Positions 12,244-24,074 are shown, numbered from the stretch's first letter. The stretch: DNA of 64,000 bases from Talinum fruticosum (GCA_021018815.1 JAITYX010000003.1:2170001-2234000), one strand, 5' to 3'. A program made the numbers and translations. The notes: generated from the letters alone by a model not told the origin.

Positions 12244-12255
12244 GCTCCGATACCA
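12244..12255 (-). other. Primer-binding site (initiator tRNA-Met type)
   Basis: On the minus strand this reads TGGTATCGGAGC, four bases after the LTR terminus ...GGGGTGTTACA. It is close to the plant retrotransposon PBS TGGTATCAGAGC, complementary to the 3' end of initiator tRNA-Met. It fixes the minus orientation of the gypsy element and the 3' end of its 5'-type LTR. Confidence 0.8.
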
Positions 12256-12259
12256 TAGA

Positions 12260-13000
12260 TGTAACACCCCGATTCCCACCCAAGGAATATTACATCATCA
12301 AGGTTCCCCGAAAGGAGCTCTTAAAGCTAATTAAGGAGTCGGTTTGGTTTTCTACCTTTCACTTAAAGGTAATAAAGTTGATTTTCCATTTAGGTTTGAA
12401 ATTTTCTAAAACTTTCGTTGGAATTCCATCCGTAATATAGTCTATCTCCTAGACTTTTAACCTTTAAACCCGCACACAATCACAATAGAACTCAATGAGC
12501 CACACGCTCGTAGTATATTTACAACCACATAAACTAAGTTACAATGCTTCGAGCTTACTCATGAGAGGGTGAGGTTAAACTTCATAAATGACTCGATAAG
12601 AACAGAATTTTCTAGTGATAGGAAATTCCCAACGTATCGAGCTACTAGTCTAGGTTTCTACACGAAGTGCAACTATACTATGCAACCCTTGCGTACTTAC
12701 ATAAGTAACTAAATATATACAACATGCTGAAACCATAAAACACATAAAACAAAGTTTACGTCACCAAGCCACCACCAAAGTTTAGGAATTTCAGTCATGG
12801 AAAGAGGCGGAACAAACCATCTCATAAATACCTACATCCGGAGAGTAAATATAGAGGGGTAAGTACCAATCCTCTCAGCGGATAGTCTTACCCTCTTAAA
12901 ACGGTAAATTCTTTACAAGTACTATTGATAATAATTCAATTGAGAAAATTAAGAATAACATGATAACAACATAACTGGTCATTAAAGCCCAGTAAAATGC
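12260..13000 (-). repeat. Chromovirus LTR, 3' (U5-side) part
   Basis: In the plus direction the LTR begins TGTAACACCCCGATTCCC, so on the minus strand it ends ...GGGGTGTTACA, the standard terminus of this LTR class. It is directly followed by the PBS. The other boundary is not sharp: somewhere between about 12900 and 13085 the sequence passes into the 5' end of the LINE. The U3-side part of what I infer to be the same LTR lies at 40825-42086, on the far side of the LINE. Confidence 0.65.
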
Positions 13001-13084
13001 ATTCTCTAGACAGAATCTTCCAACTAGCGAGTAGAGAGAAAAACCCTTTTCTCTAGTTTCCCTAAAACCTTTCCCCATTTCAAG

Positions 13085-15223
13085 ATGAACCCTAGGAAGA
13101 AGGAGCCACCTGATCTCCTATGTTATGCAGTGACAAGATTTCGCGTTCTGCCGATATATTCGTCGCCTCATCTCCAGCCATGGCTCTGTGTTCAACAGGT
13201 TTTTCAAAACCTGTCATCATCAACCCTTCTTCGTTCCTTGTCATTCGTTCCTCTCCAATTCTTCAATAAAACCCAAGACCGTATAATTCGCCGATTCCAT
13301 ATTATGAATGAGTCCTGTTCTAGTGGTTTTCTAGGCAATTGCTTCATAATTGAATTCACTGTCATATTAGAGTCTTCAATTTCGGATCTATTTGAGTCAA
13401 TATTGCGTTTGGGTCCAATCACCTTTGTTTGTGTATTCCTGTATTGTCGAATTTCTAGAGTTCACCACCAAGTCCAAGCTAGTCTTCTTCTCTTCAATTT
13501 GCCTGAATGGGATGGTACTACTGTTAATTTACATTGTGGTGTGCGTTCCCGATCTGTTCAGGCCTTTCTTCCTTGTCTCGTTCTCTTGAATCGGACCCAG
13601 TTATGGACTTGGATGACTGTTCTCTCGCCCAAAGTCGGGCATGGGCAGAGGATTTCAGATTTCACCGTGCTTGGATTCTGCCTGGTAATTATCTTGATTT
13701 TTTGGTTGTTTTAGCGTCCATAGAGGTATGAATCCTGTTACTTATTCTTTTTTTCCTCTTCTTTTCTTTTGTTCACTGCTTGGCCATTTCTCTATAAATT
13801 TTGCTGTATGAATTTGTGTCTGAATTGTTATCAAGTTAATTTTCTTGATAAATCTTTAGTCTTGAAGAAGCTATGCATGCTATGCGTATGTTTTGTTCAT
13901 TCGTTGCCGTCCAATGTGAGATTCCCAATTGAATAATTCTTGTAGTTGGTCTTTGTGTTTCATCCTTGCAGGATTGGTTTTTTGCGTGTTCCAGTTTCCC
14001 CAATTAATATCTATTTGTTTAGGCATAGCTGTTTTTTTTATGCCAATCCCTCTGTTCACCATTTTGTTGGTCATGATCGGGAAACTCTGACACTTGTTTT
14101 TTTTATCCTTCTTTCATCATGTTTGGCTAGGTTATATCCTTGGTAGTTTTATGAGATTGTCACTGTTTGACTCTTGCAAGAGCTGTGTTTGAATGGAGAA
14201 CAAAGTGTAGTGGCGGTCTCTTGATAGCAGTTGTTTCCAAGAGTTGTGGTTCCATTTTTGTGAAATTAATAGTCACCACTCAAAGTTTAGGCGAGGTATA
14301 GGTTTTCAAAACTGGGTATAGCGTTTTTTACTGTCTTTTTCGCCTGGCTTGAAAAATCTCATACTTCCACCTTTTGTGTGGGTGGGTTCCCTTCCAGTCT
14401 ATTTATTAAATTTATTGATCTACCTGCTATTGCTATTCTTTTTTGGTGGGGTTAGTTGCTCTTAGTTTCAGTTAGGATACATGGATTTTGGTTTGTTTTT
14501 TAGTGTTTTCAGTTGTTTGTCAAAATTCTTCTTTGCTTGCCGCTATTGAATTCACCAATAGTTGCTACAAAGAAACAAAAGAAGCGTATAGTTGATGTTG
14601 CCCAAAATGGATTTGTGTATCTATTGTTAAAGGTCCAGTTTGTAATTGGATATGATATTGGTGCTTTGTAATCTCTTAGGGGCAGTTTTATCGTTGGTTG
14701 TGTGGATGAGCAGCACTTTGATCTCAACAATTTGTGTTCGCGGTGGTGTATTGTATTTCTTCAGTTTGAATTCGAACCACATCTATGTAGTTATTTTTTG
14801 TTGTGTATATTTGTGCTTTAACTCGAATGTAATTTGTTTCTTATCTCTGGAATAATTTTGGATTCACATCCTTTCAAGGAAGTTTGAACACAGCACAGTT
14901 TCTCAATTTGTTACTTTTATGAGCGTTATGCTCATATGGGCCATACTTTCTGTATTTAAATCATTTTATTGTGATCTGCATCAACTCTTGGAATATAAGC
15001 TTTTACGCTTGGACTATGAGGGGTCTTCTGACCCTTTGGCTAATTTGTTTGTCCACATATTGGAAGGCTGGTTTTAATTGGTTTCACCAATTTGTTTCTC
15101 CCTGTGGCAATATGGACACACTTTTTGGTAAAAAACGTGTATTAAGGTGGAACGCATAGAAACATGCTTGGATTAATTGGTTTTTTGACCCATTTTGACA
15201 ACCTTTTGTACCTTGAGCTTGGT
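13085..15223 (+). other. LINE 5' leader/ORF1 region, no clear domain
   Basis: A 209-codon open frame runs 13085-13714, but I see no LINE ORF1 RNA-binding fold or zinc knuckle in it. Another frame contains MDLDDCSLAQSRAWAEDF (about 13603-13656), which looks more protein-like. A good splice-donor-like GAGGTATGA follows at about 13724. Further downstream are only short frames in T-rich, intron-like DNA. The block could be a decayed ORF1, an untranslated leader, or host gene DNA picked up by the LINE. I do not assign a product. Confidence 0.3.
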
Positions 15224-16100
15224 GTATTATTTATGGAATTGATTTGTTGGAACATTAGAGGTGCCATAATGGAGTACCTGGCAAGACAAATTAAGGTCTT
15301 CATTTGTGTTATTTTCGTAGACTTTCTATACCTTTTTAATCAACGACTAATAAAGTTACAGATGAAATCATATCCATCTAAATTAGGATATGATTATTTT
15401 GATTATGTTTTCCTGGAAAATAAGTGCGAGGGAATATGACTTTTATGGAATACTGCTTTTTTTTTTTCCCTGCCAAGTGCTCTTCAAAGAACAAATTACC
15501 ATCTCAGGAGGTTTGAATTATCCTAGGTGTACTCAGCGTTTTGTTTTGACTAATTGCAAGATTTTTCTGGATAGAGTTAGTCAAATCTCTATCTTTTATG
15601 TATATTTAAATGAAAGGTATAGCTTGAAATATGCGAGGTGCTAAAAAGCACCAAATTTGTAAAGAAATTTCATTAATTTCTAGAATCCATTAGCCGGATA
15701 TGTTATTTCTTATTGAAATTCAGAAAGGACCTCTGAGCGCCTTCTACCGTCATTAAGATTTGATTGTTTAGATTATGTTAACCCACTTAATGACTTGGGT
15801 GGTATATGGGTATTATGGAATAATAAAAACATTATGGCAAATGTTCTTTAAGAACAAGGCCTAATTTATATGTTTATCTTTGATATTTCCTCCCGAAAAT
15901 TAAACACACTTTCAAGAGTATATGCTCCCGTTCAATCTTTAGAAAAGGCAGCCTTTTGACAACGTTTACTTGATCTAAATTTTGTCGTTGACACATCTTG
16001 GTGTATTATCGGAGATTTTAATGAATTATAAGATGTAATCGATAAAAGAGGTGGATCTCCTATTAACCATACTCAATGTCATAAATTACAATTATTTTTA
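15224..16100 (+). pseudogene. LINE ORF2, APE-type endonuclease part
   Basis: ORF2 opens near 15232 with MELICWNIRGA, the standard start of plant LINE endonucleases. It continues through PSKLGYDYFDY, then after shifts LGGIWVLWNNKN (about 15797-15832), SRVYAPVQS, and WCIIGDFNEL...DKRGGSPIN (about 15999-16068). The GDFNE and DKRGG blocks are conserved active-site neighbourhoods of APE endonucleases. Several stops and shifts make it a pseudogene. The reading breaks at LQLFL by the Helitron insertion and resumes after 20964. Confidence 0.85.
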
Positions 16101-16112
16101 CTAGTCCGGACT

Positions 16113-16125
16113 CGTGCCATGCACG
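16113..16125 (-). other. Helitron 3'-terminal hairpin
   Basis: CGTGC-CAT-GCACG forms a perfect 5-bp stem with a 3-base loop, 8 bases inside the CTAG terminus at 16101-16104. A small GC-rich hairpin close to the 3' CTRR end is the usual Helitron replication-termination signal. A second short palindrome, AGTCCGGACT (16103-16112), sits between hairpin and end. Confidence 0.75.
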
Positions 16126-16220
16126 TATCAATGTTTTATAATGCATAACTTAAGAAATTATTAAATTACGCAACGATGTTGTATTTGTGAGTTTCTTTTT
16201 CTCGATCATTTGATTTGATT

Positions 16221-17979
16221 TGAAGACTTAGATATGACTCGACTAACCCCTTGAATGTGTTTTGATTTCATGCATTCATCTAAATTTAGGATAAAGTAAG
16301 AAGCATCCTAAAAGAAATTCATTTAACTAGTCATATGCTTTATAATTCATCATTTCAATATGACTTATTCTTGATCGAAGTCGGACTTAAGCATATTAAG
16401 ATTAGTCGACTAAGTCCGACCCACTAAGTCGGACTCGGATTTAGAAAGTAGAATCCGAATTAGTTATGACAGAATGAGTAAGTCCGACCCACTCGGATCC
16501 GACCTACTCGGAAGACCCACTCGGATCTAACCCACCCGTAACTCGGACTGAGATCCGACCCATTCGAACTCGGATTCCGACCCACTTAGTCGGACTCGGA
16601 CATTTAGTTTGCCTACGCTATTATTTGTTTAATCATGGGTAATTGTAAAATGTCTATATAATTCTTGTGCCCATTAAGATTGAATGATTTATTTATGAGT
16701 TTTAGCATATCCGGAATCCGAGTATATTGAATATTAGACTTGAAATATTTCAGATTAATAGATTAAGGTAATTAGTCATTAAATGCTTTATTTAGACTAA
16801 TCCTTCTCTAATTATGGACCAAAGTATATTTATACTTTGAGAACCATTGTGCTTAATGTTTTTGCAGGTTTTTCTAATGTCAATTATCCGAATAAAAAGC
16901 AAAAACAAAATGCTTCCGACCAGTTAAAGCACTCGCCGGACAAAAAGTTGGAATTTCTAGAAAAGCTCAAAACTTACCGACGACCTTATCTCATTCTTGT
17001 TTTGGGTAATATTTTATTTTTGAGTCTAACGGTCTTTTCGTTCTTCTTTTTCAGTCTACAAAAGTTGGAAAAAGAGTTGTTGGAAGTTAGGACCAAGGCA
17101 CAACGGTTATTTGAAGGTGGTCTAGAAATCGAATGACTCGGACTATCCGTTACAAAGGCTAGTTGACTCGGATAGCTTCAACAGAAAGACGTTGGAGGGT
17201 CAAGGGCTATCTCTTCAAGGCGGACTATTTATAGAAGCCTTAGCACAAGATTTCAATCGACGAATGGAAGCAAAAGAGAGACCATATTGAACATCTTCTC
17301 TAACATACAACTCCCAAACTGTAATTCTAATATTCCGAGTTGTATTTTTCCGAGTCGGTTGTATTGCAATTCCTACTACTCTTCGCTTTTTCTCTCGACC
17401 GAGTTATAAAGGTTACCTCAACTCGGTTGTCCCAAACTGTAAAGGTTACCTCAACTCGAGTTGTCCAAAACCGTAAAGGTTATCTTAGTTTGGAAGTATC
17501 GAGTTAGATAAGGGAACTTCTAACCTTGGGAAAAATTGGAGGATCCCAAGTTGATAAGGTAATTTCAACTTGGAAGTACTAGATCAGTTAGATAAGGTAA
17601 ATTCTGAGCTTGGGAAAATTGTAATAGGTTTGTTTGGGAATAAATGTTGGTAGTCATATTCATTGTAATTGAAGATTCAATTAGTGGATTTGATTTGGTG
17701 TCCGCATTGACACTATCCGTGGTTTTCTCGCCCCGGGAGGGTTTTCACGTACTTTATGAGTTATACTTTTCTGAGTGCATTCTAGACTCGGACAGTCTTA
17801 AAATGCCATTTAATTTGTTTCTTCACTTTGCACTCGAATTCCGAGTTAATACTTTTATGAGTTTATCCTTGCGTCTCACTCACCTCAAATTCATATTTGT
17901 TTTAATTTTCAAGTAAGTTTCCTCATCACCCTATTCACCCCCTCTAGGGTGATTTATACTCTCCAGGAGCAAACCTTCA
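16221..17979 (+). repeat. Solo LTR, SIRE-type copia (same family as 27452-38209)
   Basis: The LTR starts TGAAGACTTAGATATG and ends GGAGCAAACCTTCA. Both ends match, in reverse complement, the ends of the full-length copia LTRs (TGAAGGTTTGCTC... and ...GAGTCTTCA). Flanks are the perfect 5-bp duplication TGATT (16216-16220 and 17980-17984). No internal region is present, so LTR-LTR recombination removed it. It is in the opposite orientation to the full-length copy. A TATA-like TATTTATAGAAGCC lies at 17226, corresponding to the TATA of the full LTRs. It is about 220 bp longer and clearly more diverged than the two intact LTRs, hence older or from a sub-family. Confidence 0.93.
16375..16602 (+). 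repeat. Degenerate GTCCGACCCACTCGGAT repeats in solo LTR
   Basis: The U3 part of the solo LTR holds clustered variants of CCGACCCACT and ACTCGGATCCGACC, spaced irregularly over about 230 bp. The full-length LTRs at 27452 and 36674 do not show this cluster. It could be an amplified enhancer-like motif of the subfamily. That role is a guess. Confidence 0.7.
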
Positions 17980-17984
17980 TGATT

Positions 17985-19976
17985 GAATGATTTCACTTTC
18001 AACAACATTCTTCTACATGTTATCCCCTCACAACGAAAACGTTTTCGTGACTCATCAAAGTTATCGAACCCAACACATAAAAATCATTAGAGCCCAACAT
18101 ACATTCATCTTCCAATCATTATAAATTTCAAAAGAATAAATAAATAATCTAAAATAATAAATAAAAAAGAATGTTAAAAAATATTATCAAGGTTTTAAGA
18201 TAACACATGTGATTTGGAATATTAAGAAGTCACACCCTTTTAAGAATCAAACAATTTAAATATTCCTAACTCATACAGCTTATAAAAATATTGTGACAAT
18301 ATGTTTGGGTATCAAAAGGTAATTATTAGTAAGAAAAGGAATAATATATGATTAGTAGATATTGATCTAGATGACCTATAGATGGCATTAAATATCATTA
18401 TGTCACAAAGTACTATTAAAATACAGAGTACATCAAATCAATAAAAGAATATCAAACTTATAACTCATAACTCTTTACAAAGTCAATACTAATTTAACTT
18501 AATAGACTCCTAAAAAAATATTTATATGCAATTAACCTACTAAAACATCACTGACTTAAATATTACACGAACTCTTAAAAATTATACATATACCCATAAT
18601 GGGATCTCATTTTTTAAAATTATAAGGTGAGTACAATAATTTATCCATTCTTACCTACTTTTGAACACAAAGATAATTAAACATATAATAACTACTTATG
18701 TTGAGATTAATAGTGAAAAATATTATAATGATAGAAGTGATCCAAATATATTTAACAATAATAGGTAATTTGTATCATAATAAAGGGCATGATAGGTCAA
18801 CTCGCGGCATAGGGTAATAAAATTATCCGTGTTTTGTACTTATATTGAAAATTGATCGCGATTTTAGTAGTGAATTAATGGGGCAAAAATATTGATACAA
18901 TTGAGATTTTATAAATACATGTTTTATGGATTAAAAACCAATTGCTTCCCTAGAGACACAACTCTTCCTCTCAATTAATTAACATAATAAGAGTAACATG
19001 AAATTCTATTTCAAGATGGCGGGGAGGTTTGATGGCAAATACTCATCTTTTAATAATTTAGAAAACCTACAATAGTAAAAGATATGATTTAAATATGTTT
19101 GTCAATAATAAGTCACACATAGACATGTTAGGAAGAAACTAAAATAAACTATATTTGTAACAAAAAAAAAAAAAAAGGATCCGTATGTTGTGCAAAAATT
19201 TTGAGACAAATGAATTTATTCGAAGTTTTATGGGCTTAATAGAGTTGGCATATTAAGTTTGTAATCCTTTAAAATAACACAAATTACGAACTTAAAGTAC
19301 ACAAATTACTAACTCGAAGCAATATAATTCCTAACTTTTTATTCATTACGTTTTATTCCACAAGATATTTGAATCATAATTTTCTATCTTGTAAGCATTT
19401 TTAATTATTAATATCAAGTATATATGTAGTTGTTATATTTTTATTATATTAATTTATGATTTATTAAGGTTTATTAAATCATTCTGTACATAGGATGAAG
19501 GTAATAACCAAATTGCTTTCTCGGATAGTTAAATATTTAAATATTATTTTTATAACATGTTCCTGTTGATTTTAATTTTAAAAATTATTATAATAAATAT
19601 ATTTTGAACTAATCCAAATTTTATGACACCAAGTCAAAAAACACCATCACTAATGAAAAAGCAATAATGTTAGACAAAATTACTATATTTCAGGCCTAAA
19701 ATAATATTGCATATCAATATACATAAAAATAAATGAGAGCTAATATACAATCCAAACCCTAAATAAATAAATACATAACTATATATATTAATTTTATTTT
19801 ATATCTTAATATATTTTAATTTTCAGATTACTTTTCTTTTCGTTTTTGTTATTTTTTAGTCGGTTTGTTAGAAGTTAGAATAAATTAGTCTTCTTCGGTA
19901 AATTTTATTTTTATATTATTATAGGGTTTAGTTAGAATCTTTTTAATCTGTTAGTATTAATTTTCTTAGTTTTTAT
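17985..19976. other. AT-rich Helitron interior without genes
   Basis: No domain or long open frame is visible. There are short homopolymers, including an A-run at about 19159-19176. This is non-coding filler of a non-autonomous Helitron. Confidence 0.55.
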
Positions 19977-20707
19977 AACTGATTCGATAATTTTTAGATT
20001 TTTTTCTAATTTAGGTTAAAGTAGGTCTTTAATTTAATAAATTTATAAATTTAGTTTTTTCATTTTGATTTTAAGTGTTTAGGATATATTCAGGTCCAAA
20101 AATAATTTTAATATTCTGGTAATTTAATTATTTATTTTCTAATTTATTTCGTGCGGTTTATTATTTGTTTTACTTTCTGTTTAAGATTATATTTTTATTT
20201 TATTATTTTTAATTCTGTTTAATTTTTCTGGAAAACTATAATTTTTTTTTTGGGGTTTAGGTTACTTTTATATTTTTTCAGATTTTTGATTTAATTTATT
20301 ATATAATTTTGTATATTTATTATTTATTAATTTTCTACTTAGTTTTGTTTTTATTTTCTATTTTCTATTTCTATGAATTAATTAGGATGATTAATTATTA
20401 TTTAATTTTTATATTAATATTAGATAATTTTATAATATATAACTGATTTGATAATTTTTCATACTTATTTACTAATTTAGGTTAAAGCATATTTTTTATT
20501 TAATTAATTTATAAATTTAGTTTTTTTATTTTTATTTTAGGTTTTTAGGCTATTAGGTCCATAAAATAGTTTTAATATTTTAGTAATTTAATTATTTATT
20601 TTCGTATTTATTTAGTGTATTTTATTATTTGTTTAACTTTTTGTTTAAGATTATGTTTTTATTTTATTATTTTTAATTTTGTTTAATTTTTCTGAAAAAT
20701 TATGTAT
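19977..20707. repeat. Direct duplication of 267 bp, offset 464
   Basis: The segment 19977-20243, starting AACTGATTCGATAATTTTT, recurs at 20441-20707, starting AACTGATTTGATAATTTTT. The copies share GGTTAAAG, AGGTCC, TAATTTAATTATTTATTTTC and TTTAATTTTTCTG blocks in register at a constant offset of 464 bp. They differ by scattered substitutions and small compensating indels. It is an internal duplication of the Helitron. Confidence 0.85.
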
Positions 20708-20710
20708 AGT

Positions 20711-20796
<86 letters not shown>

Positions 20797-20812
20797 CATC
20801 ATCATCATCATT
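20711..20812. repeat. (ATT)n microsatellite followed by (ATC)n
   Basis: About 28 tandem ATT units run from 20711 to about 20796 and change into five or six ATC units. Apparent poly-leucine and poly-isoleucine frames across it are translations of the microsatellite, not proteins. Length may be unstable or mis-assembled. Confidence 0.97.
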
Positions 20813-20963
20813 TTGGCATGGAGTAAAAAAGACTCCATATATGAGTGGAAATCTATTTTTTCAATGATAAATTATTTTTTTATTGGATGAAAGTGATAAA
20901 TTCACTCTCGGACCGACATGTCATCTTTTTGAAAAGATTGGCATTATATAGTGTATAGATAGA

Positions 20964-23900
20964 TAATATTGGGGTGTTCCATCCCAATCTAAGGGAGACC
21001 ATACTTATGGAAATCTCGTATTCATGAATATCTTATTTATAAAGCTATTGGAAGGAGTGATTAGGTAACTTTGTATTCCAACGCATTAACCTCATATGGC
21101 CCTTTCACATGTTTCGATCATAGTTACACTTCTTTGAAAACTCATCAGTTGCAAAACCCCTTGAAAAAATCTATTTTTCGATTCCAACCAAATTGGAGTT
21201 CTTAGAATTGTTAAAAAGAAATGGATACTCATGTCATAAGCTCACATATGTATCAAATAGCACGAAGGCTAAAAGTCATTAGATATAACTTAAAATCTTG
21301 GAAATCTATTAACTGTGCAAATTTTCAGTTACAAAATGAGCAAAATACTTCCAGTTATAACATGTGGAGGATCGTCTTTCAAATGATCCTGGTAATTTTC
21401 GTTTGAATAATTGGCGATTCGATTGGTTAAACAACGAGAAAATTATTTCTTTTTAATCAACGTTATCGGGGTAATTTTGCACGGAAAAATGGTTGGTTGA
21501 TGGGGATCAAAATTCTGGTTTTTTCTATCAAATAGCAACGACTAAAAAGAGACACTCCAAGTATCATTAAAATCAAAGATGATGTTGGTATTTGGCAAGA
21601 AGATACAGAGAGGATTAAACAAAATTTCATCATTGATTTTTCTCATTGACTTAACTCCGAGAGTAATACCTAAGTTACTTTGAATCGATTTTCTTCATTA
21701 GCTAAAGTCACTCAAGAAGAAAATATGAATCTCATTAAACCTATTATGGAAGATGAGATTCATACTCGCACTTTTCAAATGAATCCATATAAAGCACCAA
21801 GGCTGAATGGGTTTGGAGTCTCGTTCTTTCAAAAGTATTTGCATATTCTTAAAAAGCAACTTTGCTTTGCAATTCAAGATTTTTTCACGTCTGGAAATTT
21901 TCTTAAGGAATTCAATCATTCTTTCATTGCTTTGATCCCAAAAGTGGATAATCGAGAAACAACTAGTCATTTCCGCCTCGATTAGTTTGTGCAACATGTT
22001 TTATAAAATCATAGATAAAATTATGATCAATAGAATCTGTCGATTTTAGAACACATCATCCAATTGACCTAGAGTGTTTTTATTCCTCATAGGGATATTC
22101 ATGACAATATTCTTCCCGCACATGAGATAATGAATAAGTTATGTTTCATTAAAAGTCAAAAAAGGTTACGTTATAGTTAAACTCAAGATGGAAAAAGCGT
22201 ATGATAGAATTGAATGAGATTTCTTGTTTCATTGTCTGCAGAGCATGGGTTTTTATTTGATGTGGATTAATTGGATTAAAGAGTGTGTAACTAGAGTTTC
22301 TTGCTCTATAATTATTAATAATGAACCGAGTGGTTTTTTCAAACCGACTCATGGATCGAGACAAGGTGACCCTCTATTTTCGTACCTTTTTATCGTTTCC
22401 ATGGATTTTTTAGCTCAATTTGTTTTTTCATGCATCTTCGGTTCCTAATTATGGTATTGGGATTAAGATTGCTCCGAGATCTTAGACAATCTGTTGTTTA
22501 CTTTTTGATGACGATAGCCTTTTATTTTGCAAAACCACCTCTCGAGTTGCTTTCAATCTAAAATCTATCCTGGATTCCTTCTATCAATTGTATGGCCAAT
22601 TAGTGAATTTTCACAAATCAAGCATCGTTTTTTCGGAGAACACTCCCAATTTGGATAAACATCGCATTTCGGGATTTTTAACATTTCCCATAACTCATCT
22701 TTAGGGAAATATTTGGGATGTTCAGCTTTCCAAGGTCGTCCAACGCTAGATTTATTTCTAAACCTACCCGAAAAGCGGAATCTAAACTCGTTAATTGGAA
22801 AGCTTCCTCTCTATCCAAAGTTGTTATGGTTATACTTCTTTAATCGAATATTGAGTACTTACCGAGTCATACCATGTAGTGTTTTCAACTTCCAACTTCC
22901 GTTTCCCGAAGTTAGATCGAATTAATAGAGAATGTTTTTGGAAAAATTCTAATATGGAAAAAGGATTTCCTCTAGTAGCTTGGAATAAAATTTGTCAACC
23001 AAAAAATATGGTCGATTAGGCCTAAAAAAACAGTGTTGTCAATACAGACCTTTATGGCTAAGCTTTCTTGGAAGTTTCTCACTAAGCCGGATAATTTCTA
23101 GGTTAAACAAATGAGAGCTAAGTATGGTTCTATAGATGAGCTTTTCACTTATAAGTAGAAGTACACCGATTCTTCTATTTGGAAATGTATGTTACGTACC
23201 CGCAAGTTTATTCGTCAAAGCATGAGATGACAACTAGGGAATGGAAAAAATAATAATTTTTGGACCGATGCTTGGTGTCACGAAATTAGTTTGGCTGAAT
23301 TATTGCAAGTTGACCTTTCAAGTCAAAATAATCCTTAAATTAAGGTGTGTGAATTCATTTACGCAAATAAAAATTGGGATGAAACTAAATTTTTGCAGCT
23401 TTTACAGAGGCTTTTATCCTTTATGTTCTGGCTATTCCCATCCCTCTTATGGAGATGGAGGATAAGTTTTATTGGGTACTAAATGGGAATGGTGAATTTG
23501 TTATTAAATCCGCCACTTGGAAAGCTCATGAGAATCTCAAACCCGATCAATTAGTGTGGAACTTTAATTGGATTTGGAATTTAGATACTATGTCTAAGAT
23601 TAAAATGTTTTTATGGAAAGTTTATCATAACTCATTAACGAATAGAGACAACTTATTACATCGTGGTTTATAACTAGACCCTATTTGTCAAGTTTGTATG
23701 TCATAAATTGAAGATTCAAAGCATCTTTTTGTCACTTGTACTTTTGTAGGTAAAGTTTGGGATTTAGCTATTCAGCATGGTTGGGTTTGTCAACATCCAT
23801 TCTCTAACCCTCTCATTTCGGTTCGAGAGTCCTTACATAATATTTTTGTTGGTCGAGGGGCCAATATTTTCAGAATTGTCGTACTTTTGTGGAGTATTTA

Positions 23901-24074
23901 GAAGTCTCGTAATGACATCGTGTTTCAAAATGATGTACTTAATCCCATGGGTTCATTCATTCGGGCAAAACACAATTGGGTGGAGTGGCAATAACGTAAC
24001 TATTATTCTCACCATTTTTCATCATCCTCACCATTACGATCAATTCACATTTCTAAGCTCACCTGTTTAGTAAG
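20964..24074 (+). pseudogene. LINE ORF2: reverse transcriptase and zf-RVT part
   Basis: After the Helitron the LINE resumes with the end of the endonuclease (CFDHSYTS at about 21115). It continues with a linker, then RT blocks: HSFIALIPKVDNRETTSHFR (21913-21972), PTHGSRQGDPL (about 22345-22375) and the catalytic box LLFDDDSLLF (about 22497-22526, where FADD is usual). A zinc-binding RT-associated domain follows: KIKMFLWKVYHNSLTNRDNL...C..C...HLFVTC (about 23600-23760). Many stops and shifts break the frame. The piece ends at the 9-bp TSD of the MULE (24066-24074) and continues at 40295 with RNase H. This LINE family also occurs at 45686-47114. Confidence 0.88.
24066..24074. repeat. MULE target-site duplication, left copy
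   Basis: TTTAGTAAG, repeated at 40286-40294 on the other side of the element. Nine base pairs is the Mutator-superfamily size. Counting one more base outward on each side gives GTTTAGTAAG and ATTTAGTAAG, a 10-bp reading with one mismatch. Confidence 0.9.

Larger units (their letters stand above)
13001..16100 (+). mobile_element. L1-type LINE, 5' segment
   Basis: This is the first of three pieces of one LINE: 13.0-16.10 kb, 20.96-24.07 kb and 40.29-40.82 kb. It contains the 5' leader and the start of ORF2. It is broken at 16100/16101 by a Helitron inserted into an AT dinucleotide. The three pieces add up to roughly 6.7 kb, a normal plant L1 length, and carry endonuclease, reverse transcriptase and RNase H in the right order. 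The 5' boundary and its TSD are not resolved. Confidence 0.8.
16101..20963 (-). mobile_element. Non-autonomous Helitron inserted in the LINE
   Basis: On the minus strand the element starts TCTATCTATACACTATATAA at 20963 (preceded by A) and ends GGCACGAGTCCGGACTAG at 16101 (followed by T). A TC start, a CTAG end with a short hairpin just inside it, insertion between A and T, and no TSD are the Helitron signature. Removing it rejoins the LINE as ...TTTTTA-TAATATTGG. I see no Rep/helicase gene. About 1.76 kb of its length is a later solo LTR. The rest is AT-rich and contains a tandem duplication and a microsatellite. Confidence 0.75.

Noticed and set aside
13085..13714. 209-codon frame as a host gene
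   Set aside because: No recognisable domain, and it sits inside the LINE 5' part. It is reported only as an unexplained region.
20679..20890. Poly-leucine and poly-isoleucine open frames
   Set aside because: These are translations of the ATT microsatellite.
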